A stretch of DNA of 64,000 nucleotides from Winogradskyella pacifica (GTDB taxonomy: Bacteria; Bacteroidota; Bacteroidia; Flavobacteriales; Flavobacteriaceae), in contig NZ_JABFDI010000001.1 in the NCBI RefSeq assembly GCF_013403915.1, positions 310,001-374,000 on the forward strand, written 5' to 3'. The stretch's first letter is position 1; every line of letters begins with the position of its first letter. Made by a program: the position numbers and the translations under genes. The notes below the pieces were generated by a model, which did no database searches, had not been told where the DNA came from, and worked only from the letters and a program-made list of their open reading frames with translations. This document shows, piece by piece, positions 41,988 through 52,168 of the stretch.

Positions 41988-43076
41988 ATGGCTTCTAAAA
42001 GCATACTTAATAAAAAATCACTCGATTTCCTCGAAAAATATTTAAATAACGCCTCTCCTACTGGTTATGAGTGGGAAGGTCAGAAAATCTGGATGGATTA
42101 TCTAAAGCCTTATGCAGATGAATTTATCACAGATACTTATGGTTCTGCAGTTGCCGTTATTAATCCGGACGCTAAGTTTAAAGTGGTTATTGAAGGCCAT
42201 GCTGATGAAATTTCTTGGTATGTGAACTACATTTCTGATAACGGTTTAATTTACGTGATAAGAAATGGCGGAAGTGATCATCAAATCGCTCCAAGTAAAA
42301 TTGTAAACATCCATACTAAAAATGGTATCGTTAAAGGTGTTTTTGGTTGGCCAGCAATTCATACGCGAAATAAAGCCAAAGAACAAGCTCCAAAACCAGA
42401 TAATATTACCATCGATGTCGGAGCAAAGGACAAAGAAGAAGTTGAAAAAATGGGCGTTCATGTCGGTTGTGTGATTACGTACCCTGATGAATTTCATATT
42501 CTAAATAAAGACAAATTTGTTTGCAGAGCTTTAGATAATAGAATGGGTGGTTTTATGATTGCTGAAGTAGCACGTTTATTGAAAGAAAACAAGAAAACGT
42601 TACCATTCGGACTTTATATTACGAACTCTGTACAAGAAGAAATAGGCTTACGTGGTGCTGAAATGATTGCGCAAACCATTAAGCCAAATGTGGCTATTGT
42701 TACCGATGTAACGCACGATACCACCACTCCAATGATTGAGCAAAAAACGCAAGGTTATGCTGAAATCGGAAAAGGACCAGTTATCGCATACGCACCTGCT
42801 GTTCAACAAAAATTACGTGATTTAATTACAGATACTGCTGAAGCCAACAAAATACCGTTTCAACGTGCTGCACTTTCTAGAGCAACAGGAACAGATACTG
42901 ATGCTTTTGCTTATAGCAACGGAGGTGTCGCTTCCGCTTTGATTTCATTGCCTTTGCGTTATATGCACACCACAGTAGAAATGGTACATAGAGATGATGT
43001 TGAAAATGTGATTAAATTAATTTATGAAACGTTACTTAAAATAGAAGACGGAGAAACGTTTAGTTATTTTAAATAG
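41988..43076 (+). CDS. M42-family aminopeptidase (glutamyl aminopeptidase-like)
   Basis: 362 aa. Metal and catalytic motifs of the M42 clan MH are present: VIEGHADEISW, ALDNRMGGFMIAEV, VQEEIGLRGAEM, VTDVTHDTT and RYMHTTVEMV. It is cytosolic, without a signal, and forms large tetrahedral complexes in known members that trim peptides from the N-terminus. It is monocistronic with an AT-rich upstream region. Confidence 0.93.
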   Translation: MASKSILNKKSLDFLEKYLNNASPTGYEWEGQKIWMDYLKPYADEFITDTYGSAVAVINPDAKFKVVIEGHADEISWYVNYISDNGLIYVIRNGGSDHQIAPSKIVNIHTKNGIVKGVFGWPAIHTRNKAKEQAPKPDNITIDVGAKDKEEVEKMGVHVGCVITYPDEFHILNKDKFVCRALDNRMGGFMIAEVARLLKENKKTLPFGLYITNSVQEEIGLRGAEMIAQTIKPNVAIVTDVTHDTTTPMIEQKTQGYAEIGKGPVIAYAPAVQQKLRDLITDTAEANKIPFQRAALSRATGTDTDAFAYSNGGVASALISLPLRYMHTTVEMVHRDDVENVIKLIYETLLKIEDGETFSYFK

Positions 43077-43148
43077 ACCTTTTAGGCTTTTTAGAAATAG
43101 TTATAGAGCTATTCAGCAGCTCAAAACAAACAACATTTCAGGAAGTTT

Positions 43149-43250
43149 ACACCCCTCAAGTCCCCTCAAGGGGACAGCCTCACTGTTGCGCTTAAAAAGA
43201 TCTGAAAGATTTTTTTAAGAATTGTCCCCTTGAGGGGACTTTAGGGGTGT
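43149..43250. repeat. Long palindromic intergenic repeat
   Basis: ACACCCCTCAAGTCCCCTCA at 43149 pairs with TGAGGGGACTTTAGGGGTGT ending at 43250, about 28 bases per arm with one or two mismatches and a 46-base loop. Each arm also contains its own CCCCT..AGGGG hairpin. It is a flavobacterial dispersed repeat of the kind often seen between genes, and may end transcription. Confidence 0.85.
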
Positions 43251-43280
43251 TTTTAAAAACTAAAACGCCACTTCCAAACT

Positions 43281-43841
43281 ATGGATGAATTTCTAGATAT
43301 TGTTGACAAAAACGGTCAACCAACAGGAAATACAGCTTTAAAATCTGAAGCGCATGCTAAAGGATTGTACCATAACACCATTCATTTATGGTTGTACACG
43401 TCTAAAGGTGAAATTCTTTTACAACAACGCTCTCACAAAAAAATCATTTTCCCCTTACTTTGGGATGTTTCTGTTGCAGGACATATTGATGCTGGTGAAA
43501 CTTTTATTGAAGCGGCCTTACGTGAAACTGAAGAAGAAATCGGTTTAAAATTGGATCCAAAACATCTTGATAAAATCGGAACATTTCTTCATGAAACCCG
43601 TTATGCTGATGGTAAGATTCAAGATAATGAATTTCATCAGGTTTATATTGCTGAATTAACAGTGCCGATAAATGCCTTAGTAAAACAAGAATCGGAAGTT
43701 GAAGCTCTAAAATTAGTGACGCTAAAAGACTTTAAGGACTTATTAAAACATAGTGAAACCAACATGCATTTTGTGGCTAGCAATTATGACTATTATCTTA
43801 AAGTACATGAGGCCATACAAACCAAGTTACTGAAGTTGTAG
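43281..43841 (+). CDS. NUDIX hydrolase (isopentenyl-diphosphate isomerase-like subgroup)
   Basis: 186 aa. The Nudix box GHIDAGETFIEAALRETEEE plus IGL matches G-x5-E-x7-R-E-x2-E-E-x-G. The N-terminal DEFLDIVDKNGQPTG and HNTIHLWLYTSKGEILLQQR are typical of the YfcD/Idi-like subgroup. The substrate (a nucleoside or isoprenoid diphosphate) is not determined. Its start is 31 bases after the palindrome. Confidence 0.9.
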   Translation: MDEFLDIVDKNGQPTGNTALKSEAHAKGLYHNTIHLWLYTSKGEILLQQRSHKKIIFPLLWDVSVAGHIDAGETFIEAALRETEEEIGLKLDPKHLDKIGTFLHETRYADGKIQDNEFHQVYIAELTVPINALVKQESEVEALKLVTLKDFKDLLKHSETNMHFVASNYDYYLKVHEAIQTKLLKL

Positions 43842-43863
43842 TCACTTATACTTCCAAATAAAA

Positions 43864-43893
43864 AACCCCAACCTATTCGGTTGAGGCTTTTTT
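43864..43893. terminator. Bidirectional terminator between NUDIX and WYL genes
   Basis: The stem CCCCAACC / GGTTGAGG (7 of 8 pairs) with a 5-base loop is flanked by an A run and a T run, so it can act in both directions between these convergent genes. Confidence 0.75.
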
Positions 43894-44072
43894 CAGCTAG
43901 TTACGACTGAAACCAATTAATCAATATTTAAATAACGATCCCTACATCGTATTTAGTGGCTTCAAATCGTAAATATGTAATAAACTTAGAATTTAATTTT
44001 CATATAGAAAACCTCCCTTACTATTTGCTTTGTCAAAAGTAAATCTGAAATGGTCAAAATGTGTCTGTTTTG

Positions 44073-45050
44073 TTATTTATAATAATTAACCATTAACTCC
44101 AAATGATGCTTTACATAAGCTTTAACATGTAATGGACTAACCACCTTAACCCAAAGATTATACTTTAAGATTTCCATTAAAAACTCGTAATTAGGTTCCA
44201 CATACACTTTAATTTCACCCCAAATATTAGGGTTTTTATAGTCTAAGTTGTGCGTATCTAGTTCTTTAGGACGTGTAACAATTTGTTGAGAATGATGTAA
44301 TGGATTATTTTCTAAATACTTAAAATGGTGATTGGCCACTTCTATATGGATCCATTCTGCAGTTATATCTGATTTTAAAATGCCGATAACATTTTTAAAA
44401 TAAGCTTTGGGGTTAAAAGCTACAGGTTCTTTAACTTGCTGTTTACTAATGGAAAGACTCTTTATTCTATTATCTAAACTAAACGCATAAAACCCATACT
44501 GTTCATTATACGCCATTAAATACCAAGCTTTATTAATTTCCTTAATGTGCAGCGCCTGAAAAAAGCCACTTATAGTCTTAAAGCTATCGTCATACCAACC
44601 ATGATAGGTTATCTCAATTAAGAAATGTTGCTCTATAGCATGAATTAAAGGTACCAAATCCACTTGAGAACTCAACGAACTACGTGCTGTAGTTACGTAT
44701 GTTTTCCATGCATGCGCATGGTGATGCAAGAGATAGAGTTCTGTTTTTTCGTAAATTTCTTTTAAGGCATCATTAATATAATAACCTTCTAAATAATAAC
44801 CGTAATTACGCTTGTGTAAAATAATAGCTTTGTAATAGGATTTTATTTTTTCTAAATCTCGCTTAATCGTTTTTTGACTGTGAAGGTTCAGTTTATCGTA
44901 AAGCGGATCATCCATATTATTGCTACGCAACTGATCTAAAGACCGTTGTAAATCTTCTAATGGCACAAACTCATTTTTTTCAATCCCATAAACTATTGGG
45001 TTAGAAATAATGCGTAATATATAATAGCGACGAAGAAACTCTGGAGTCAT
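44073..45050 (-). CDS. WYL-domain transcriptional regulator
   Basis: 325 aa. The N-terminal winged HTH (FLRRYYILRIISNPI, QKTIKRDLEKIKSYYK) is followed by a WYL ligand-binding domain (KAWYLMAYNEQYGFYAFSLD) and a WCX-like C-terminus. WYL regulators bind nucleic acids or nucleotides and often control defence or DNA-damage genes; here no such gene is adjacent. It is divergent from the flippase gene. Confidence 0.88.
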   Translation of the reverse strand: MTPEFLRRYYILRIISNPIVYGIEKNEFVPLEDLQRSLDQLRSNNMDDPLYDKLNLHSQKTIKRDLEKIKSYYKAIILHKRNYGYYLEGYYINDALKEIYEKTELYLLHHHAHAWKTYVTTARSSLSSQVDLVPLIHAIEQHFLIEITYHGWYDDSFKTISGFFQALHIKEINKAWYLMAYNEQYGFYAFSLDNRIKSLSISKQQVKEPVAFNPKAYFKNVIGILKSDITAEWIHIEVANHHFKYLENNPLHHSQQIVTRPKELDTHNLDYKNPNIWGEIKVYVEPNYEFLMEILKYNLWVKVVSPLHVKAYVKHHLELMVNYYK

Positions 45051-45113
45051 CTAATGGATTGAAAAACGAATGTAATAATAAACTTTGAAATGACTAAAAG
45101 GAATTGGTTTTTA

Positions 45114-45121
45114 TATCTTTG
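45114..45121 (+). promoter_or_regulatory. -7 box (TATCTTTG) of the flippase gene
   Basis: TATCTTTG lies 18 bases before the ATG at 45140, in the 89-base spacer shared with the divergent WYL gene. No clear -33 TTG at 17-19 bases was found. Confidence 0.5.
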
Positions 45122-45139
45122 AACGCCTAATTATACTAC

Positions 45140-46396
45140 ATGACATCGGTTTTTAGTAAGAAAGATTTTATTGCGACCAAATGGTTTACTTTAGAAAAAC
45201 TGATACAATTAATCACAGGTGTTTTAATTGTTCCTCAAATTTTTAGCCTGTTAGGGACTGTAGATATCGGAAAACTCAAATTTGTGGAATCTGTTTTGGG
45301 GATGTTGACTCCATTGTTTTTTTTAGGCTTATCGGGTATTTGCATCAGAGAAATTGTATTTCATCCCAAACGAAGTCAACACATATTAGCTACTGCGTTT
45401 TACCTTCGCCTTATAAGCTGGGTTGTTGTTCTAATAGGGATTACAATCTATTTTAATAGCTTTGAAAGTAGTCCTTTAAAGATGTTGTATTATATTATAA
45501 CTATTAGTTATCTGTTTAAACTAACCGATGTTTTTGAGTATTATTTACTAGCAAAAAAACAGACAAAAATTATATTCCTGAGTAAAATAACGAGTTTAAT
45601 TATTATTGTGTCTTTACAATATTATGGAGTTAAACAACAACTAGATGTCTATTATTTTGCCAAGCTTATTGTCCTCGATTTCTTCATTCAAGGCTTAATT
45701 TACACACTCATTTTAAAGTATAAAAAACAGTTTTCTTTTCAACAGTGGACCTTTTCATGGCCTCTAGGAAAATCATTATTAAAAATGTCGTTTCCATTAA
45801 TAGTTTCGAACAGTTTAATTATGTTTTATATCACAATAGATGAGCTGTTTTTAAAATATTTTCTAGGAGATCATGCCAATGGTATCTTTGCTACGGTTCA
45901 ATTTTTAGTGATCGCTTTAAGTTGGAATATTGGATTTTCTATCATTAATGCACTATACCCTTCTTTAGCCGAATCCTTTCAAAACAACAGGCCACTTTAT
46001 ATAAAAAAAATGAGACGACTGCTAAAAATCATGTGTGCTTTAGCCATACTTATTGGCGTGCTATACACACTCTTCGGGAATGCTATTTTAAGCACTTATT
46101 TTTCAGAAAGCTATGCTGAAGCCAAAACCCCTTTATTAATTTTCTGCTGGGCTCCCCTTTTTGTGTTTATAGGAATGATTTATGAAAAACACCTTATCAA
46201 TACAAACGACTTACAAAAAAATGTATACCGATTCATTTTAGGTTGTATTGCAAACGTCATTCTATGCTATCTACTGATCCCTATTTGGCACGTTACTGGT
46301 GCGGCTATAGCTGTTTTAACCAGTCACTTTATAACTAACATCGTCTATATATTTTTAGATACAAAAAGCCGAAAGCAGCTCTTATTGCTTTTTTAA
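45140..46396 (+). CDS. Wzx-like oligosaccharide flippase (MOP superfamily)
   Basis: 418 aa with about 12-14 membrane helices. The start KKDFIATKWFTLEKLIQLIT and the mid-protein PLIVSNSLIMFYITIDELFL are typical of polysaccharide-biosynthesis flippases, which move lipid-linked glycans across the inner membrane. No glycosyltransferase genes are adjacent, so the glycan is unknown. It ends 13 bases before the prsW-like gene. Confidence 0.88.
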   Translation: MTSVFSKKDFIATKWFTLEKLIQLITGVLIVPQIFSLLGTVDIGKLKFVESVLGMLTPLFFLGLSGICIREIVFHPKRSQHILATAFYLRLISWVVVLIGITIYFNSFESSPLKMLYYIITISYLFKLTDVFEYYLLAKKQTKIIFLSKITSLIIIVSLQYYGVKQQLDVYYFAKLIVLDFFIQGLIYTLILKYKKQFSFQQWTFSWPLGKSLLKMSFPLIVSNSLIMFYITIDELFLKYFLGDHANGIFATVQFLVIALSWNIGFSIINALYPSLAESFQNNRPLYIKKMRRLLKIMCALAILIGVLYTLFGNAILSTYFSESYAEAKTPLLIFCWAPLFVFIGMIYEKHLINTNDLQKNVYRFILGCIANVILCYLLIPIWHVTGAAIAVLTSHFITNIVYIFLDTKSRKQLLLLF

Positions 46397-46409
46397 TTAT
46401 TTTTGATTT

Positions 46410-47087
46410 ATGAATCTACTCCTACTAGCCATCGCACCTATATGTGCCATCCTTCTATATATCTACGTTCAAGATAAACACGAAAAAGAACCTAGAGGTC
46501 TATTAATTAAGAGCTTTCTTTTTGGCGCTATTGTAAGTATCCTTATCGTTTTTATCTTATATTTTTTCACAGGGCGATTAATTCCCATCACAGATGAATT
46601 CAGCATATGGCAACAATTTATTCAAGCTTTTATAGTTGTGGCGTTAGTCGAAGAGTTCAGTAAATATGTCATTGTAAAATATTATGCACAACCCAAAGAA
46701 GCATTCAACGAACCTTATGATGGTATCATCTATGCCGTGATGGTTTCCATGGGTTTTGCCTGTACTGAAAACATTATGTATGTGATTGATGGTGGGTATC
46801 AAACCGCAATTTTAAGAGCTTTTACAGCTGTCCCAGCTCATGCTACGTTTGGTGTGCTTATGGGCTTCTACATGGGAAAAGCTAAGTTTTCAAACCATAG
46901 AGTTTTGCTTAATCTTACTGGATTATTATTAGCCACTCTATTTCATGGTGCCTATGATTTCTTCTTATTCATCAATTTTATTCCAGGAATTTCCATTGGT
47001 GCATTTATTTCGTTAGCTATTGGTATCGTACTTGCTAAGAAAGCGATTAAGGCACATCAAGATAATTCAAACTTCAAATCTTTATAG
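46410..47087 (+). CDS. prsW: PrsW-family intramembrane protease
   Basis: 225 aa, about 7-8 membrane helices. The family motifs are E81-E82-x-x-K85 in VEEFSKY, the FTAVPAHATFGV helix and HGAYDF, which form the putative metal or glutamic active site. PrsW in Bacillus cleaves the anti-sigma factor RsiW. A possible target here is not visible. It probably belongs to the same transcript as the flippase. Confidence 0.88.
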   Translation: MNLLLLAIAPICAILLYIYVQDKHEKEPRGLLIKSFLFGAIVSILIVFILYFFTGRLIPITDEFSIWQQFIQAFIVVALVEEFSKYVIVKYYAQPKEAFNEPYDGIIYAVMVSMGFACTENIMYVIDGGYQTAILRAFTAVPAHATFGVLMGFYMGKAKFSNHRVLLNLTGLLLATLFHGAYDFFLFINFIPGISIGAFISLAIGIVLAKKAIKAHQDNSNFKSL

Positions 47088-47170
47088 AATTCATAAAATA
47101 AAAGTTAATAATTTCATATTTTGCAATGGATTTAATGATTACATACTAATCATGTAATAAACGCAAAATT

Positions 47171-47650
47171 ATGTATAAAATAAAAGTTAATACGAGCCAT
47201 ACTTTTGAAGTTACAAAAGAAAGCATGGACACTTTGGATGTCGTAGAAACATCTAATAATCACTATCATATTCTTCAAAATAATACTCCAATTAAGGCTG
47301 AAATTCTAAGTACTGATTTCAACCAAAAATTATATTCAATTAAAGTCAATAACAATACTTACGATGTTGATATTTATGATGCTTTAGACCAACAAATTGA
47401 AGCCTTAGGTTTTGAAATTGGCGCCTCAAAACAAGTCAATGACATCAAAGCTCCAATGCCTGGGTTGATCTTAGAAATCAATGTAAAAGAAGGTCAAGAG
47501 GTTAAAGAAAATGATCCGTTGTTAATTTTAGAAGCCATGAAAATGGAAAATGTGATTAATTCACCCCGTGAAGGAGTTATAAAATCCATTCAGGTAAAAC
47601 AAGGTCAGACTGTCGATAAAAACATGCTCTTAATTGAGTTTGAAAACTAA
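47171..47650 (+). CDS. Biotin carboxyl carrier subunit of acyl-CoA carboxylase
   Basis: 159 aa. The C-terminal biotinyl domain has EAMKMENVI with K124 as the biotinylation site, and APMPGLILEINVKEGQEV as the matching hairpin. The N-terminal 80 residues resemble the linker domain of propionyl-CoA carboxylase-type carriers. It is the first of three genes (carrier, biotin carboxylase, carboxyltransferase). Confidence 0.93.
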   Translation: MYKIKVNTSHTFEVTKESMDTLDVVETSNNHYHILQNNTPIKAEILSTDFNQKLYSIKVNNNTYDVDIYDALDQQIEALGFEIGASKQVNDIKAPMPGLILEINVKEGQEVKENDPLLILEAMKMENVINSPREGVIKSIQVKQGQTVDKNMLLIEFEN

Positions 47651-47680
47651 AATATAATCATTTCCTAACCTGCAAGGTTT

Positions 47681-47703
47681 TGGTGGCTGAGCGCAGTCGA
47701 AGT
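47681..47703. repeat. Single AGCGCAGTCGAA dispersed repeat
   Basis: GTGGCTGAGCGCAGTCGAAG is a single unit of the repeat family at 13.2-13.5 kb and 15.0 kb, here between the carrier and biotin carboxylase genes. Confidence 0.8.
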
Positions 47704-47772
47704 CAAAAACCATGTAAGTATTAAATATAATGAGATTCCCATTTTCATGGGAACGAAAAATTAAAATTTTTC

Positions 47773-49212
47773 ATGAAAAAATTACTAGTCGCAAACAGAG
47801 GAGAAATCGCCATAAGAGTGATGCAAACCGCAAAGAAAATGGGCATTAAAACGGTTGCCGTATTTTCTGAAGCTGATAGGAATTCTCCACATGTCAAATA
47901 CGCAGATCAAGCCGTCTGTATCGGACCTGCACCTTCAAACGAATCCTATTTACGAGGTGATAAAATTATAGAAGTTTCAAAAGAATTAAATGTTGATGCT
48001 ATTCATCCAGGTTATGGATTCCTTAGTGAAAATGCCGATTTTGCTGAGTTATGCGAAGCCAATGACATTATTTTTATCGGACCACGTTCTAAAGCCATCC
48101 GCGTTATGGGTAGTAAATTAGCAGCAAAGGAAACTGTTAAAGCTTATGATATTCCGATGGTTCCTGGTACTGATGAAGCTATTACTGATATTCCTGAAGC
48201 CAAGACAATAGCCAAAGACATCGGTTTCCCAATCCTTATTAAAGCATCCGCTGGAGGTGGTGGAAAAGGAATGCGTATTGTTGAAAACGAAGCGGAATTT
48301 GAATCGCAAATGGATAGAGCCATCAGCGAAGCTAAAAATGCGTTTGGTGACGGTTCTGTATTTATTGAAAAATATGTAGCATCACCAAGACATATCGAAA
48401 TTCAGGTGATGGCGGATATGCATAGCAATGTTATTCATCTTTTTGAACGCGAATGCTCTATACAACGTCGCCATCAAAAAGTTGTTGAAGAAGCACCTTC
48501 TGCGGTTTTAACGCCAGAATTAAGAGCAAAAATGGGGCAAGCCGCTATTAATGTGGCACGTTCTTGCGATTATATCGGAGCCGGGACGGTTGAATTCTTA
48601 TTAGACGAAAACCTAAATTTCTATTTCTTAGAAATGAATACCAGACTTCAAGTAGAGCATCCGGTTACCGAGTGGATTTCTGGAGTCGATTTAGTAGAAC
48701 TTCAAATTAAAGTGGCTAGAGGAGAACACCTTAATATAAAGCAAGAGGATTTAAAAATCAACGGTCATGCTTTAGAGCTACGAGTTTATGCCGAAGATCC
48801 GATGAATGATTTTTTACCTAGTGTTGGTAATTTAGAAGTTTACGTACTACCTGAGGGTGAAAATATAAGAGTCGATAATGGTTTTGAACAAGGTATGGAC
48901 ATCCCTATTTATTACGACCCTATGCTTTCAAAACTAATTACTTATGGCAAAACACGTGAAGAAGCTATTGAACTCATGATAGAAGCCATTGACAACTATC
49001 ATATAGAAGGAGTGCAAACCACCTTGCCTTTCGGTCGTTTTGTTTGTGAACACGATGCTTTTAGAAGTGGAAATTTTGATACGCATTTTGTAAAAAAGTA
49101 CTACTCACCTAGCCTTTTACAAGATCAGGAAACATTAGAAGCAGAAATTGCTGCAAAAATTGCCTTAAAGCATTTTTTAAAAGAACAAAAAGTTTTAAAA
49201 GTACCGCGTTAG
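47773..49212 (+). CDS. accC: Biotin carboxylase subunit of acyl-CoA carboxylase
   Basis: 479 aa. ATP-grasp enzyme: LVANRGEIAIRVM at the N-terminus, the Gly-rich loop GGGGKGMRIV, ERECSIQRRHQKVVEEAPS and FLEMNTRLQVEHPVTE. It carboxylates biotin with ATP and bicarbonate. Grouping with the carrier and the MmdA-type carboxyltransferase points to propionyl-CoA carboxylase rather than fatty-acid AccABCD. Confidence 0.94.
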   Translation: MKKLLVANRGEIAIRVMQTAKKMGIKTVAVFSEADRNSPHVKYADQAVCIGPAPSNESYLRGDKIIEVSKELNVDAIHPGYGFLSENADFAELCEANDIIFIGPRSKAIRVMGSKLAAKETVKAYDIPMVPGTDEAITDIPEAKTIAKDIGFPILIKASAGGGGKGMRIVENEAEFESQMDRAISEAKNAFGDGSVFIEKYVASPRHIEIQVMADMHSNVIHLFERECSIQRRHQKVVEEAPSAVLTPELRAKMGQAAINVARSCDYIGAGTVEFLLDENLNFYFLEMNTRLQVEHPVTEWISGVDLVELQIKVARGEHLNIKQEDLKINGHALELRVYAEDPMNDFLPSVGNLEVYVLPEGENIRVDNGFEQGMDIPIYYDPMLSKLITYGKTREEAIELMIEAIDNYHIEGVQTTLPFGRFVCEHDAFRSGNFDTHFVKKYYSPSLLQDQETLEAEIAAKIALKHFLKEQKVLKVPR

Positions 49213-49278
49213 TTTTCAGTCGTAATTTCAAATCCGAACGACAACTAAACAACTAAATATATAATACACACAGCTTTG

Positions 49279-49302
49279 AGCCATTGCGCCTTTGCGAGAA
49301 AC
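49279..49302. repeat. Fragment of the CCTTTGCG dispersed repeat
   Basis: CATTGCGCCTTTGCGAGAAA lies 9 bases before the next ATG. It is related to the Bacteroidota CGCAAAG/CTTTGCG repeats seen twice at 2.4-2.7 kb. Confidence 0.6.
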
Positions 49303-49310
49303 CATAAAGC

Positions 49311-50852
49311 ATGAATAACAACATAAAAACCCTAAACGAAAAACTAGCCCTTGCCAAACTTGGCGGTGGACAAGCACGAATAGACAAACAGCATCAAAAG
49401 AAAAAATTAACAGCAAGAGAGCGCGTACTTTACTTACTAGACGAAGGTTCTTTTGAAGAAATTGGCGCTTTAGTCACCCATAGAACTAAAGATTTCGGGA
49501 TGGCGGATCAGCAATTCTATGGAGATGGCGTTGTTACAGGTTACGGAACAGTTAACGGAAAATTGATTTACATCTTTGCGCAAGATTTTACTGTTTTTGG
49601 TGGATCGCTTTCAGAAACTCATGCCGAAAAAATCTGTAAAATTATGGACATGGCAGTTAATGTTGGAGCTCCAATTATCGGATTAAATGATTCTGGAGGA
49701 GCACGTATTCAAGAAGGTGTGCGTTCTTTAGGAGGTTATGCTGATATCTTTTACAGAAATGTTCAGGCATCTGGAGTCATTCCTCAGATTTCTGCTATAA
49801 TGGGTCCTTGCGCTGGTGGAGCTGTGTATTCGCCTGCAATGACCGATTTTACAATGATGGTTGAAGACACTAGTTATATGTTTGTAACAGGTCCTAATGT
49901 GGTAAAAACAGTGACTAACGAAGAAGTTACAAGTGAAGAATTAGGTGGCGCAAGTGTACATTCTTCAAAATCTGGAGTGGCTCACATTACATCGACAAAT
50001 GATGTGGAATGCTTAGAGGATATTAAAAAACTCTTGAGCTATTTACCACAAAGCAATAAAGAAAAAGCTGACGATATTCCTTTTGAACTTAAGGATGAAG
50101 TTAGAGATTCTTTAAATACAATAGTGCCTGATAACCCGAATAAACCTTATGATATGCATCAGGTTATAAAAGGTATTATAGATGAAGATTCTTTTTACGA
50201 AGTTCATAAAGATTATGCCGAAAATATTATTGTAGGTTTCGCCCGTTTAGGCGGAAAAAGTATTGGTATCGTTGCCAATCAACCGATGTTTTTAGCTGGA
50301 GTTTTAGATGTGAATAGTTCTAAAAAAGCAGCGCGTTTTGTACGTTTCTGTGATTGTTTTAATATTCCGTTATTAGTATTAGAAGATGTTCCAGGGTTTT
50401 TACCAGGAACGGATCAAGAATGGAATGGTATCATTGTTAATGGTGCAAAATTACTCTATGCGTTTAGCGAAGCTACAGTTCCAAGAATAACAGTAATCAC
50501 AAGAAAAGCTTATGGTGGTGCATACGATGTAATGAATTCTAAACATATTGGAGCTGACATGAATTTTGCGTGGCCTAATGCAGAAATCGCCGTTATGGGA
50601 GCCAAAGGTGCCGCGGAGATTATTTTTAAGCGTGAAATTTCTAAAGCAGACGATAAAGAAGCGAAATGGAAAGAGAAAGAAGCAGAATATGCCAAATTAT
50701 TCGCGAATCCTTATAGTGCTGCCGAACGTGGTTTTGTAGATGATGTTATTCTACCTGAAAACACTCGACGCAAACTGATAAAAGCTTTTAGTATGCTAGA
50801 AAATAAAGACGTTGTAAGACCTAACCGTAAGCATGGGAATATTCCTTTGTAG
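49311..50852 (+). CDS. Acyl-CoA carboxylase carboxyltransferase beta subunit (propionyl-CoA type)
   Basis: 513 aa, the usual length of PccB/MmdA. Conserved parts: [33 protein letters not shown] (first oxyanion hole), [15 protein letters not shown] and [14 protein letters not shown] (second). It moves the carboxyl from biotin to propionyl-CoA, giving methylmalonyl-CoA, used in propionate and odd-chain metabolism. It is third in the set; 2-oxobutyrate from the methionine gamma-lyase-like enzyme could feed this route. Confidence 0.94.
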   Translation: MNNNIKTLNEKLALAKLGGGQARIDKQHQKKKLTARERVLYLLDEGSFEEIGALVTHRTKDFGMADQQFYGDGVVTGYGTVNGKLIYIFAQDFTVFGGSLSETHAEKICKIMDMAVNVGAPIIGLNDSGGARIQEGVRSLGGYADIFYRNVQASGVIPQISAIMGPCAGGAVYSPAMTDFTMMVEDTSYMFVTGPNVVKTVTNEEVTSEELGGASVHSSKSGVAHITSTNDVECLEDIKKLLSYLPQSNKEKADDIPFELKDEVRDSLNTIVPDNPNKPYDMHQVIKGIIDEDSFYEVHKDYAENIIVGFARLGGKSIGIVANQPMFLAGVLDVNSSKKAARFVRFCDCFNIPLLVLEDVPGFLPGTDQEWNGIIVNGAKLLYAFSEATVPRITVITRKAYGGAYDVMNSKHIGADMNFAWPNAEIAVMGAKGAAEIIFKREISKADDKEAKWKEKEAEYAKLFANPYSAAERGFVDDVILPENTRRKLIKAFSMLENKDVVRPNRKHGNIPL

Positions 50853-50923
50853 AACTAGATGTTGAAGTTGAAGTTGAATTCGAAATTGAAATTGAAATTC
50901 AAGTTATAGTTTCTAATAAAACT

Positions 50924-50964
50924 AAAGACCTTTCAAATTGTAAAAATCTGAAAGGTCTTTTTTA
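50924..50964. terminator. Terminator between carboxylase and amidohydrolase genes
   Basis: The perfect 12 bp stem AAAGACCTTTCA / TGAAAGGTCTTT is followed by a T run. It ends the carboxylase genes and, read from the other side, can serve the convergent amidohydrolase gene. The tract at 50861-50903 just before it is a GAAATT-like hexamer run. Confidence 0.88.
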
Positions 50965-51005
50965 TTCAAACACGAAACCATACTAATCCAACTCTAAAAT
51001 TTCAT

Positions 51006-52094
51006 CTATTCTGGGAACTTACTTTTATCAATTCCTGGTACAATTCTCAAAGCATTTTTATAATACACTTTTTTTAGAACGTCATCCGATAAATCTAAAC
51101 CATACATTGGCCAAAACGCATGGTATTTCTTATGATAAGGAAAATATTCATCATCAGATTCTAACACTCTAAAATAGGTTGGGAATTCTTCAGGCTTCCA
51201 ACTATCTTTTCCAAATAAAATTCGGTCTTGGTATTTTTCAAAAAATGCTTTAGCAAATCTTGGTTGGCGACCTAGCTCAGCGATTATAGCGCCAATACCA
51301 ACATTCATGTTTGGCATTTCGTCTAACAATTCCCCTAAATGTCCTAAATCATTAGCAAACCAACCCATATGCGCATTAATAAAGGTGGTGTTCTTATGTT
51401 TCTTAAACATATTATGTTGTTCTTGTATAATCTGTTCCCAAGGCACAGGGTCAGTCGCACTTCTTTTACGTCTTGGATTTATTTTTAACTCTAACCAACG
51501 TTCATTATTTCCATCAAAATCGGCCCAAAACAATTTAGGATCGGCTGAATGTATTAAAACAGGAATACCCAATTCTCCACATTTTTCCCAAATGGCATCT
51601 AATCGAGAATCATCGACAGCCAATCGTTTACCGTCTGAATCGTTATTACGTAAGCCTAAACTTTTATAAACTTTAAGTCCAACAGCTCCTGCTTTTACAT
51701 CGGCTTCTAATTGTTTTACCGTTTTTTCTATCCAACCTTTTGCTCCTGCACCTTCAAAATCGATATTACAAAATAACACAAAGCGACCTGGATAATTACG
51801 TTTTGCATTTTCTAAGGCCTTTACTAAATCGTCTCCCGTTCTTCCACTTAAATTAACCATCACTTGTAAATTCAGTGAGTCCATTGCGGTAATTACAGGT
51901 TTTAAATCTTGAGTCGCCATTTTATATTGGTGACCATGCCCATCTATAAATGGAAATTTTGCACGATTTATAATTTTACCAGGAACTACGAGTGATGATT
52001 CTGGATTGTAATCTTCAAAGGTTAAATCTTGAGCATTACTAGAATTAAAAATAAGTAAAGACAATAAAAAGAATGATAGAATTTTAAATTTCAT
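51006..52094 (-). CDS. Exported amidohydrolase-family protein
   Basis: 362 aa. Signal peptide ending FNSSNA. The TIM-barrel metal motif appears as FIDGHGHQY, with later PVLIHSADP, FINAHMGW and LFGKDSW supplying further His/Asp ligands, as in the amidohydrolase_2 (ACMSD-like) group. It is probably periplasmic. The substrate is unknown. No partner gene. Confidence 0.85.
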   Translation of the reverse strand: MKFKILSFFLLSLLIFNSSNAQDLTFEDYNPESSLVVPGKIINRAKFPFIDGHGHQYKMATQDLKPVITAMDSLNLQVMVNLSGRTGDDLVKALENAKRNYPGRFVLFCNIDFEGAGAKGWIEKTVKQLEADVKAGAVGLKVYKSLGLRNNDSDGKRLAVDDSRLDAIWEKCGELGIPVLIHSADPKLFWADFDGNNERWLELKINPRRKRSATDPVPWEQIIQEQHNMFKKHKNTTFINAHMGWFANDLGHLGELLDEMPNMNVGIGAIIAELGRQPRFAKAFFEKYQDRILFGKDSWKPEEFPTYFRVLESDDEYFPYHKKYHAFWPMYGLDLSDDVLKKVYYKNALRIVPGIDKSKFPE

Positions 52095-52168
52095 AAAGTT
52101 GAATAATTAAATGTGCTTAAATTTATAAAAAACGATAGTTGATTGAAGCCCTTTAATGGTGTTTAACA

